Shown: positions 1-5,156 of the stretch, one piece after another
How the letters are laid out: the number at the start of each line of letters is the position of its first letter
Position numbering within the stretch: the first letter of the stretch is position 1
Assembly: GCA_927911515.1 (NCBI GenBank)
Contig: CAKMQH010000149.1
Coordinates: forward strand, 1-5,745
Length of the DNA stretch: 5,745 bases
Direction: 5' to 3'
DNA from: an uncultured Neisseria sp.
GTDB lineage: Bacteria > Pseudomonadota > Gammaproteobacteria > Burkholderiales > Neisseriaceae
Program-made: the position numbers and the translations under genes
The notes under the pieces: generated by a model
What the model saw: only the letters and a program-made list of their open reading frames with translations
Database searches by the model: none
What the model was told of the DNA's origin: nothing

Positions 1-30
1 AAAAAGCACAGTTTGTTTAAACTGTGCTTT
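1..30 (-). terminator. Intrinsic terminator of the tRNA-Arg/tRNA-Glu unit
   Basis: A perfect 12-bp inverted repeat (3-14 with 19-30) encloses a 4-nt loop. Read on the minus strand, the stem lies 8 nt beyond the CCA end of tRNA-Glu and runs into a T tract (at least five T) at the window edge, which is the layout of a Rho-independent terminator. On the plus strand it is followed only by a short T/A run, so it may act weakly in that direction for a gene outside the window. Confidence 0.85.
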
Positions 31-37
31 AAGAATT

Positions 38-112
38 TGGCACGCCCACGGGGAATCGAACCCCGGTTACCGCCGTGAAAGGGCGATGTCCTAACCGCTA
101 GACGATGGGCGC
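38..112 (-). tRNA. tRNA-Glu, anticodon UUC
   Basis: The minus strand folds into a full cloverleaf of 75 nt including an encoded CCA (38-40). The anticodon loop is CUUUCAC with UUC at 77-79. The anticodon stem is UCGCC/GGCGG, the D arm is GUCU...GGAC, and the T stem CGGGG/CCCCG carries the loop UUCGAUU. The loop and stem sequence closely resembles E. coli tRNA-Glu. The first acceptor pair is G1-U72, a wobble in place of the usual G-C. It lies 13 nt after tRNA-Arg, so the two are surely processed from one transcript that ends at the hairpin at 1-30. Confidence 0.95.
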
Positions 113-125
113 GGATAAGTTTTGT

Positions 126-202
126 TGGCGCACCCGGAGCGATTCGAACGCCCGACCCTCTGGTTCGTAGCCAGATACTCTATCCAACTGAGCTACGGGT
201 GC
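126..202 (-). tRNA. tRNA-Arg, anticodon ACG (read as ICG)
   Basis: The minus strand gives a 77-nt cloverleaf including an encoded CCA (126-128). The acceptor stem is GCACCCG/CGGGUGC and the D arm begins GCUCAG. The anticodon stem UCUGG/CCAGA holds the loop CUACGAA with ACG at 166-168. The T stem GGGCG/CGCUC has one G-U pair. The sequence closely matches the bacterial tRNA-Arg(ACG), whose A34 is deaminated to inosine by TadA in known cases, so that it reads CGU, CGC and CGA. It is the first gene of the tRNA unit. Confidence 0.96.
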
Positions 203-245
203 ATTTTCATCACTTCGCGACTGCGTCGTGAATCAAGAAGACCGA

Positions 246-274
246 ATAATATACAAGCTGTCGGTTGCTGTCCA
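246..274 (-). promoter_or_regulatory. Sigma70-type promoter of the tRNA unit
   Basis: On the minus strand a -35 box TGGACA (269-274, 5 of 6 to consensus) and a -10 box TATTAT (246-251, 5 of 6) are separated by exactly 17 nt. The following discriminator is TCGG. The DNA just upstream (about 275-333) is very A/T rich and could act as an UP element, as is common at strong stable-RNA promoters. The predicted start near 238-240 leaves a leader of about 35 nt before tRNA-Arg. Confidence 0.75.
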
Positions 275-333
275 GTATTTTCTGGATAAAAATATTTATA
301 ATAAAATAACAATATGAAAATAAAGGATATTAA

Positions 334-1686
334 TTATCTTAAAATGCCTACGCCTGATAAATCTTGCGCCATTTTTGCGGCGGCGTTGTCTGTCATGCCG
401 CCGACAAAATCTAAGATTTTCATGTATGCGCGATACAGGCTGTCGGTTTCTTGGATGGGGTCGTGGTTTTTTAGCAATTCAAGCGCGAGGGATTGGCGTA
501 CATCGACCTGTTTTTGCGCAATCATGGCGTATGCGGCGGGAACCAATAAATCCAAAATGGAACCGAGACACGGGAAAGTGGCGATTTCGGTCATGAGTTT
601 GGTGCGGTGGCGGAAAATGCGTGTGCGGGCAAGTTCTTTCGCTTTTTCCAAGGTGTTTTGAACTTGCGGGCTGCACAACGCCAATAGGTCTTTGCCTTTG
701 AAGTTGCCGTTTAGCAGGTCGGATTGGTGCATCATGAAAGTCTGGGCGACATCTTCTATCGCTTTGCCGATGGCGATGCCGCGCAACATGGCGCAACGTT
801 GGCGGCTGGATTGCGCGTGCCAAGTGCTTTCTTCAAAGGTAAGTTCGGATAATACGCTTTCGATTTCAGCGTCGCTCAGTAAATCCAGTTCGACCGCGTC
901 CTCCAAGTCTAAGAGGGCGTAGCAGATGTCGTCGGCTGCTTCCATCAGGTAGGACAGGGGATGGCGTACCCAACAGTCTGTTCCTGATTCAATCAGTCCC
1001 AATTCGTCTGCAACGCGGCGGATGAAGGGTAATTCGGTTTGGTAAATATTGAATTTTTTTCTTCCGTTCGGATGTTGCGTCGTCCAAGGGTATTTCAGCA
1101 GTGCGCCTATGACGGCGGACGTCAGGCGCATGCCGCCTGCGTCGGGATACATTTCCAAGCTTGCCGTGATACGCAGGCTGTGGGCATTGCCTTCATAGGT
1201 TTGGATGTCGTTGCGCTCTGCTTCGTTTAATGTCTGTAAAAACGGCTGGTTTTTGGGATTGCGGAACCAGTCGCGCAATGCGTCTTCTCCGGTGTGCCCG
1301 AACGGGGGATTGCCCAAGTCGTGTGCGAGGCAGGCGACTTGGACGACGGCGCCTATGTCACTCGGCGTATTGTTCTCTGGTAGAAAACCGCCTGCCTGAA
1401 GCATCACGCCTACGCGGTTGCCGATGCTGCGTCCGACGCTGGCGACTTCGACGCTATGCGTGAGGCGGTTGTGGGTCAGGTCGTGTTCGGCAAGAGGGTG
1501 GACTTGGGTTTTGCGTCCCAGCCTGCGGAATGCGCCGGAGAACACGACGCGGTCGTAGTCGATATGGAAGTCGGTGCGTAAAGCGTCTGCGCCTTCTTGG
1601 GTGGAAGGCGTGACAGTCGGGATGATTTCGCCGTTTTTCGTGCGGAAACGTTGTGTGGAGAGTAGATTTTTCCAATTCATCTGCAT
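334..1686 (-). CDS. dgt: Deoxyguanosinetriphosphate triphosphohydrolase-like protein (HD domain)
   Basis: This 450-residue cytoplasmic enzyme is predicted to hydrolyse dGTP or other dNTPs to the deoxynucleoside plus triphosphate, affecting dNTP pools. The metal-binding HD signature is visible in order: HNRLTHS (H77), AHDLGNPPFGH (H122-D123) and the distal Asp in EAADDICYA (D252/D253). The N-terminal stretch with RTDFHIDYDRVVFS and RRLGRKTQV is typical of the family, as is the end near GGMTDNAA. It is shorter than E. coli Dgt (505 residues) but normal for the shorter dGTPase-like subgroup, whose substrate choice is often not tested. The ATG at 1686 is chosen because AAGGAG (plus-strand positions 1694-1699) lies 7 nt upstream; the ATG at 1680 would be 13 nt away. 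No hairpin terminator follows the gene before the tRNA promoter, so read-through or Rho-dependent ending is possible. Confidence 0.93.
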   Translation of the reverse strand: MQMNWKNLLSTQRFRTKNGEIIPTVTPSTQEGADALRTDFHIDYDRVVFSGAFRRLGRKTQVHPLAEHDLTHNRLTHSVEVASVGRSIGNRVGVMLQAGGFLPENNTPSDIGAVVQVACLAHDLGNPPFGHTGEDALRDWFRNPKNQPFLQTLNEAERNDIQTYEGNAHSLRITASLEMYPDAGGMRLTSAVIGALLKYPWTTQHPNGRKKFNIYQTELPFIRRVADELGLIESGTDCWVRHPLSYLMEAADDICYALLDLEDAVELDLLSDAEIESVLSELTFEESTWHAQSSRQRCAMLRGIAIGKAIEDVAQTFMMHQSDLLNGNFKGKDLLALCSPQVQNTLEKAKELARTRIFRHRTKLMTEIATFPCLGSILDLLVPAAYAMIAQKQVDVRQSLALELLKNHDPIQETDSLYRAYMKILDFVGGMTDNAAAKMAQDLSGVGILR

Positions 1687-1706
1687 GAAATTGCTCCTTG
1701 CGGGTT

Positions 1707-1718
1707 TTCAGACGACCT
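1707..1718 (-). repeat. DNA uptake sequence, exact 12-mer
   Basis: AGGTCGTCTGAA on the minus strand, in the 5' leader of dgt just upstream of its ribosome binding site. It is a single copy without an inverted partner, so it does not form a terminator. Confidence 0.9.
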
Positions 1719-1734
1719 TTGTGGGATGAATGGG

Positions 1735-1763
1735 ATATTACTGCATTGCGGGATGGTTTGAAA
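1735..1763 (-). promoter_or_regulatory. Possible dgt promoter
   Basis: On the minus strand TTTCAA (1758-1763, 3 of 6 to TTGACA) and TAATAT (1735-1740, 4 of 6 to TATAAT) are spaced by 17 nt, upstream of dgt and its leader DUS. The match is weak. A 6-bp palindrome (1749-1754 with 1763-1768) overlaps the -35 end and spacer. Confidence 0.3.
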
Positions 1764-1817
1764 TCCCGATTGGCGTAGGGTGGCTGCTTGGTCAGTTGGT
1801 CTGAACAGGACTTTGTT

Positions 1818-1846
1818 TTTCAGTTACAATACGCGCTTATTATAAT
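1818..1846 (+). promoter_or_regulatory. Likely rsmA promoter
   Basis: A perfect -10 box TATAAT lies at 1841-1846, with a poor -35 candidate (TTTCAG at 1818-1823, 3 of 6) 17 nt upstream. The predicted start near 1853 leaves a leader of only about 17 nt before the rsmA ATG. The good -10 box and its position just before the gene make a promoter likely, although the -35 is weak. Confidence 0.5.
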
Positions 1847-1869
1847 GATCGACAGTTTGAAGAGACGCG

Positions 1870-2649
1870 ATGAAAGAACATAAGGCCCGGAAACGCTTCG
1901 GGCAGAATTTTTTGCAGGACACACGCATTATTGCCGATATTGTCAATGCCGTGCGTCCGCAGGCGGATGATGTGGTGATTGAAATCGGACCGGGCTTGGC
2001 GGCAATTACCGAGCCTTTGGCGAAAAAGCTGAACTGCCTGCACGTTATCGAAATCGACCGCGACATCGTACGTCGTCTGAAAACGCTGCCGTTTGCGGAT
2101 AAGCTCGTGATTCATGAAGGCGATGTATTGCAGTTTGATTTCAACAGCATCGCGGGCAAAAAGAAAATCGTCGGTAATCTGCCGTACAACATTTCCACGC
2201 CGCTTTTGTTCAAGCTGGCGGAAGTGGCAGACGATGTCGTCGATATGCACTTTATGCTGCAAAAAGAAGTGGTTGAACGCATGGTCGCCACGCCGAAAAG
2301 CAACGACTATGGTCGCTTGGGCGTAATGCTGCAATATTTTTTCGATATGGAGCTGTTGATTGACGTGCCGCCCGAATCGTTTGACCCTGCACCGAAAGTG
2401 GATTCGGCAGTGGTGCGCATGATTCCGTTGAAACACCGCATCGGCAAGGCGGACGATTTCGAGCATTTTGCCAAACTGGTGAAACTCGCCTTCCACCAAC
2501 GCCGCAAAACCATACGCAACAATTTAAAAGAGCTCGCCGGCGACGAAGATTTGCAGGCAGTCGGCATCATCCCGCAGGACCGCGCCGAACACATCGCGCC
2601 GGAGAAATATGTGGAGCTGAGCAATTATCTCGTCCGTAAGGTCGTCTGA
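1870..2649 (+). CDS. rsmA: 16S rRNA (adenine1518-N6/adenine1519-N6)-dimethyltransferase RsmA/KsgA
   Basis: This 259-residue enzyme dimethylates two adjacent adenines in the 3' terminal helix 45 of 16S rRNA, using S-adenosylmethionine, late in small-subunit assembly. Loss of the family member gives kasugamycin resistance. Family motifs appear in order: RKRFGQNFL (residues 8-15), the SAM-binding EIGPGLAAIT (38-47), the acidic EID after strand 2 (61-63), the catalytic NLPYNIST (103-110), DPAPKVDSAVVR (172-183) and FHQRRKTIRNNLK (208-220). Length is normal. The ATG at 1870 gives the standard N-terminus; only a weak purine-rich GAAGAG (1859-1864) precedes it. The stop codon lies inside a DUS at 2639-2650, so the last residues KVV are DUS-encoded. 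It is probably co-transcribed with the ABC ATPase 17 nt downstream. Confidence 0.97.
   Translation: MKEHKARKRFGQNFLQDTRIIADIVNAVRPQADDVVIEIGPGLAAITEPLAKKLNCLHVIEIDRDIVRRLKTLPFADKLVIHEGDVLQFDFNSIAGKKKIVGNLPYNISTPLLFKLAEVADDVVDMHFMLQKEVVERMVATPKSNDYGRLGVMLQYFFDMELLIDVPPESFDPAPKVDSAVVRMIPLKHRIGKADDFEHFAKLVKLAFHQRRKTIRNNLKELAGDEDLQAVGIIPQDRAEHIAPEKYVELSNYLVRKVV
2072..2081 (+). repeat. DUS 10-mer core inside rsmA
   Basis: GTCGTCTGAA preceded by AC instead of AG, so 11 of 12 to the full form. It encodes part of RRLK (residues 68-71) of RsmA. Confidence 0.8.
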
Positions 2650-2650
2650 A
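2639..2650 (+). repeat. DUS exact 12-mer carrying the rsmA stop codon
   Basis: AGGTCGTCTGAA overlaps the 3' end of rsmA. In frame it reads (A)AG GTC GTC TGA, so the TGA at 2647-2649 inside the repeat terminates the protein. Confidence 0.92.
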
Positions 2651-2666
2651 AATATCTGGAAATAAC

Positions 2667-3395
2667 ATGATTAAATTCAAAAACGTACATAAACATTTCA
2701 AAGACCTGCATGTCATCAACGGCGTCAATCTGGAAGTGAAGCAGGGTGAAGTGGTGGTGGTTTGCGGACCTTCGGGCAGCGGCAAATCGACGCTCATCCG
2801 TACCGTCAACCAGCTTGAAAGCATTGAGAGTGGCGAGATTTGGGTGGACGGTATCAATGTTGCCGATCCGCAAACGGATTTGAACAAGGTGCGCGAGGAA
2901 GTGGGTTTTGTGTTTCAAGGCTTCAATCTGTATCCGCATCTGACCGTATTGGAAAACATCATCCTTTCGCCGATGAAGGTGAAAAAACAAAGCCGCGAAC
3001 AGGCTGAGGAAAAGGCGATGGAGCTGTTGGAACGCGTGGGTTTGGCGCATAAAAAAGATGCTTTCCCCAGCCAGCTTTCCGGCGGTCAGCAGCAGCGCGT
3101 GGCGATTGCGCGCGGGTTGGCGATGGAGCCGCGTGTGATGTTGTTTGACGAACCGACTTCCGCGCTCGACCCGGAAATGGTCGGAGAAGTGTTGAAAGTG
3201 ATGCAGGACTTGGCGGAAAGCGGCATGACCATGATGTGTGTTACACATGAAATGGGCTTTGCGCGTGAAGTGGCAGACCGCATTATTTTTGTGGATAAAG
3301 GGCAGATTTTGGAAAACGAAACGCCTGAAGAGTTTTTTACCAATCCGAAACACGAACGCGCCAAACAGTTCTTGCAGCAAGTGATGACGCATTAA
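2667..3395 (+). CDS. Polar amino-acid ABC transporter, ATP-binding protein (GlnQ/HisP/ArtP type)
   Basis: This 242-residue nucleotide-binding subunit would power uptake of a polar amino acid on the cytoplasmic face of the inner membrane. All ABC motifs are intact: Walker A GPSGSGKST (34-42), Q-loop FQGFNLYP (Q84), signature LSGGQQQRVAIARGLAM (137-153), Walker B VMLFDEP with catalytic E162, D-loop SALD (165-168) and switch H194 in VTHEMGFA. FNLYPHLTVLENI and the length of about 240 place it in the polar amino-acid uptake group, which includes GlnQ; the substrate cannot be read from the ATPase. No permease or binding-protein gene lies beside it in this window. The start ATG follows a modest TGGAAA (2657-2662). 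It sits 17 nt after rsmA, and a DUS-based hairpin follows. Confidence 0.93.
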   Translation: MIKFKNVHKHFKDLHVINGVNLEVKQGEVVVVCGPSGSGKSTLIRTVNQLESIESGEIWVDGINVADPQTDLNKVREEVGFVFQGFNLYPHLTVLENIILSPMKVKKQSREQAEEKAMELLERVGLAHKKDAFPSQLSGGQQQRVAIARGLAMEPRVMLFDEPTSALDPEMVGEVLKVMQDLAESGMTMMCVTHEMGFAREVADRIIFVDKGQILENETPEEFFTNPKHERAKQFLQQVMTH

Positions 3396-3405
3396 CAGCT
3401 TGTCA

Positions 3406-3447
3406 AAAGGTCGTCTGAAAGACAGATTTGGGCTTTCAGAGACCTTT
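3406..3447 (+). terminator. DUS-based inverted repeat, likely terminator
   Basis: The left arm (3406-3421) contains an exact DUS and the right arm (3433-3447) its inverse with one base missing. They form a 16-bp stem with a single bulged G at 3413 and an 11-nt loop. It lies 11 nt after the ABC ATPase stop. Inverted DUS pairs commonly serve as terminators in Neisseria. The T tract is only three bases on the plus strand, so termination may be partial. Confidence 0.65.
3408..3419 (+). repeat. DUS exact 12-mer (left arm of hairpin)
   Basis: AGGTCGTCTGAA in the left arm of the inverted repeat downstream of the ABC ATPase gene. The opposing copy at 3435-3445 is TTCAGAGACCT, which lacks one base of the core. 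Confidence 0.92.
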
Positions 3448-3470
3448 GGCGAATACAACCGATAGATATA

Positions 3471-3503
3471 GACGGCAAAGAGACTATCTCTGCTGTTGCC
3501 GTT
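3471..3503 (+). promoter_or_regulatory. Bulged stem-loop in the leader of the acidic-protein gene
   Basis: The lower stem pairs ACGGCAA (3472-3478) with TTGCCGT (3496-3502), extendable by one G-U pair. The upper stem pairs AGAGA (3479-3483) with TCTCT (3487-3491) around a CTA loop. Four bases (3492-3495) bulge on the 3' side. The structure ends just before the ribosome binding site of the next gene (3506-3511) and leaves it free. It could be a regulatory leader hairpin or a second weak terminator for the upstream operon; only three T follow. The role is inference. Confidence 0.4.
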
Positions 3504-3516
3504 TCAAAGGAAAACC

Positions 3517-3876
3517 ATGTATTTTGTTGACCGTACCGCCGTCGTGCTTAAGCCGACCGCCCGCTTTTTGGAATGGCTGAAATCAGCCGATGAAAATATG
3601 CCCGACCTGACCATCGAGCAAATCCGTGCCAACTGCTCCGTGTTTCTTGTGCCGCAGTTTGACGAGCCGGAAGAGGTGATTGCCTATTTTGACGAACGCT
3701 ACCAACAGATTTTCGAGGCGGAGCTGGCAGGCTGGGACATCGATAAAAGCAAGTGGCCGCAAGACATGAGCCTGAAGGCGTTTTGGGAATTTTTCGATAC
3801 CGAAATCCACGATATGGTTTTGGACATGGAAGAAGCAGAATTGAGCATTACGCCTGTGTTCGACAACATGATGTAA
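3517..3876 (+). CDS. Conserved-looking acidic protein of unknown function
   Basis: I do not recognise a named family. The product is 119 residues, soluble, with no signal peptide or membrane segment. It is very acidic (26 Asp/Glu against 9 Lys/Arg) and rich in aromatics, for example FLEWLKS, WEFFDTEIHDMV and the AGWDIDKSKWPQD stretch. I recall similar unnamed small proteins in other beta- and gammaproteobacteria, but cannot assign a role. The ATG at 3517 is chosen because AAAGGA (3506-3511) lies 5 nt upstream; an in-frame TTG at 3496 falls inside the leader hairpin and has no ribosome site. The next gene starts 4 nt after the stop, so the two are probably translated from one message. Confidence 0.85.
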   Translation: MYFVDRTAVVLKPTARFLEWLKSADENMPDLTIEQIRANCSVFLVPQFDEPEEVIAYFDERYQQIFEAELAGWDIDKSKWPQDMSLKAFWEFFDTEIHDMVLDMEEAELSITPVFDNMM

Positions 3877-3880
3877 GGCG

Positions 3881-4315
3881 ATGCGCGCTTTTCAGACGAC
3901 CTTGAAGCCGTCGCGTTCTTTAAAAGCCTTGTCCGTCTTGTTGCACTTGTCCGCAGTTGCCGTGTGCCTGATATGGTTTTACGGCTGGATGATGTGGTTC
4001 GGGCTGGCAGCGTTGGCGGGCAGTTTCGTCCACGCTTGGCGCGTGGTGAATTTGCGGACGGCGGGTGCGGTAAAGAAAATCGCCATCGACCGCCATGCGC
4101 GTGCTTCTGTATTTTGCGGAGACGGAGAAGGGCAGGGCGCGGTGTTGGACGGCGCGACCATGCTGACTCCTTACGCTTTGTTTTTACAGTGGAACGCCGA
4201 CGGCAAAACGATACGGCAATGCGTTACGCCCGATATGGCGGATAAAGAATCTTACCGTCGTCTGAAAGTTTGGGCGCGCTGGTGTCAGGCTCAGGATGAC
4301 GCGCATCCGATTTAA
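3881..4315 (+). CDS. YgfX-like inner-membrane protein
   Basis: The product has 144 residues with two adjacent hydrophobic helices (about 14-34 and 37-53) and a cytoplasmic C-terminal region. The architecture and the end motif PDMADKESYRRLKVWARW (117-134) resemble the YgfX family (also called CptA). In E. coli, YgfX is encoded beside SdhE/YgfY and has been described as a toxin acting on cytoskeletal proteins, a role that is debated. No SdhE gene is visible here; the neighbour is the unrelated acidic protein. The ATG at 3881 is 4 nt after the previous stop, with AAGG (3875-3878) very close, which suggests translational coupling. Residues FQTTL near the N-terminus are written by a DUS (3891-3902), and a second DUS core encodes RRLK. 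The exact start is less certain, as a later start would drop the DUS-coded part. Confidence 0.72.
   Translation: MRAFQTTLKPSRSLKALSVLLHLSAVAVCLIWFYGWMMWFGLAALAGSFVHAWRVVNLRTAGAVKKIAIDRHARASVFCGDGEGQGAVLDGATMLTPYALFLQWNADGKTIRQCVTPDMADKESYRRLKVWARWCQAQDDAHPI
3891..3902 (-). repeat. DUS exact 12-mer at the start of the YgfX-like gene
   Basis: The reverse complement of AGGTCGTCTGAA, within codons 4-8 of the YgfX-like reading frame. Confidence 0.9.
4257..4266 (+). repeat. DUS 10-mer core inside the YgfX-like gene
   Basis: GTCGTCTGAA preceded by CC. It encodes part of RRLK (residues 126-129), the same peptide and frame as the core copy in rsmA. Confidence 0.8.
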
Positions 4316-4321
4316 TCTCAG

Positions 4322-4341
4322 CAAGGCGGTTTCCCGTCTTG
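4322..4341 (+). terminator. Possible weak terminator after the YgfX-like gene
   Basis: CAAGGCGG (4322-4329) can pair with CCGTCTTG (4334-4341), with one G-U, around a TTTC loop. It lies 6 nt past the stop codon. The following bases TTCTCGTC are only partly T rich, so termination would be weak. Confidence 0.4.
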
Positions 4342-4368
4342 TTCTCGTCAAATTAAACCCAATATAAA
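4339..4368 (+). promoter_or_regulatory. Possible folC promoter
   Basis: TATAAA (4363-4368) gives a good -10 candidate. TTGTTC (4339-4344, 3 of 6) lies 18 nt upstream but overlaps the hairpin just before. If used, the leader to the folC ATG is about 75 nt and contains a DUS. Confidence 0.35.
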
Positions 4369-4419
4369 AATAGTCCACACAAGTAGCAGTAACCGTCCCC
4401 ATTGTTCCAAAGCGATGGT

Positions 4420-4431
4420 TTCAGACGACCT
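4420..4431 (-). repeat. DUS exact 12-mer in the folC leader
   Basis: The reverse complement of AGGTCGTCTGAA, 19 nt before the chosen folC ATG. It lies in frame behind another ATG at 4415, which is why a longer, probably false N-terminus (MVSDDLL) can be read. Confidence 0.9.
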
Positions 4432-4722
4432 TTTGAAAAACGAAACACACATGAAAACATTACAAGACTGGCTCTCGCATTTGGAAACCGCCCACAGCGG
4501 CGGCTTAATCGACATGGGTTTGGAACGCACGAGCGAAGTGAAAAAACGCATGAAGCTCGAGCCGCAATGCCCCGTCGTCGTTGTCGCGGGAACAAACGGC
4601 AAAGGTTCGGTCTGCGCCTACCTGACGCAGATTTACAAACAGGCAGGCTTCAAAGTCGGTACGCTGACCAGTCCGCATTTATTGCGTTACAACGAACGCA
4701 TCGCCGTCAACGCCGAGCCGGT

Positions 4723-4734
4723 TTCAGACGACCT
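4723..4734 (-). repeat. DUS exact 12-mer inside folC
   Basis: The reverse complement of AGGTCGTCTGAA, encoding part of VSDDL (residues 91-95) of FolC. Confidence 0.9.
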
Positions 4735-4982
4735 CATCACTGCTTCCTTCGATCGCATCGAAGCGGCGCGAGGCGAAATATCGCTGACTTATTTTGAATT
4801 CAATGCCTTGGCGGCGGTCGATATCTTCATTCGCGAACAAGTCGATGTGATGATATTGGAAGTCGGCTTGGGCGGACGGTTGGACGCGGTCAATGTGTTC
4901 GACTGCGATTGCGCGGTGGTTACCAGCGTGGATTTGGACCATCAGGCGTTTTTGGGCGATACGGTCGAGCAGGTCGGCTTTG

Positions 4983-4987
4983 AAAAG
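4983..4987 (+). other. folC: Frameshift site in folC
   Basis: The bases GAA AAG CAG (4982-4990) encode EKQ where the continuing family frame requires E-K-A-G-V. One base is missing, most simply from the A run at 4983-4986 (AAAAA to AAAA) or from a GG after it. The -1 frame is open from 4984 to the end of the gene. Confidence 0.88.
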
Positions 4988-5156
4988 CAGGCGTGTTCCG
5001 CAGTGGCAAACCCGCAATCTGCGGTCAAAACCCCGCGCCCGAATCGTTGGTTGCACACGCCGAAGCCATAGGTGCGAAACTGCTGATGGTGCAGCGCGAT
5101 TTCGATTTTTCTTCATTGGAAAATATCCAATGGAACTACCGCTTCCATCCGCAGCA

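Noticed and set aside
271..286. Small hairpin TCCAG/CTGGA downstream of dgt as a terminator
   Set aside because: The stem is only 5 bp, and in the dgt direction the T-rich stretch precedes the stem instead of following it. It also overlaps the tRNA -35 box.
1840..2499. A 219-residue open frame on the minus strand across rsmA
   Set aside because: Antisense shadow of rsmA, with His/Arg/Phe-rich composition and no family motif.
2625..3458. A 277-residue open frame on the minus strand, longer than the ABC ATPase gene it overlaps
   Set aside because: It lies fully antisense to a gene with all ABC motifs. Its translation is rich in His, Phe and Arg with no recognisable motif, as expected for a shadow frame.
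3446..3474. A promoter between the DUS hairpin and the leader hairpin (TTGGCG at 3446-3451)
   Set aside because: No acceptable -10 box is found at 16-18 nt. Transcription of the acidic-protein gene could come from here or from read-through, but the sequence does not support a call.
3496..3516. Upstream TTG start for the acidic protein, giving 126 residues
   Set aside because: It lies inside the leader hairpin with no ribosome site, whereas the ATG at 3517 has a well-placed AAAGGA.
4979..4990. Programmed -1 ribosomal frameshifting as the explanation of the folC break
   Set aside because: No X XXY YYZ heptamer is in the right frame, and I see no clear stimulatory hairpin or upstream Shine-Dalgarno-like element. 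It is kept only as a remote option in the finding.
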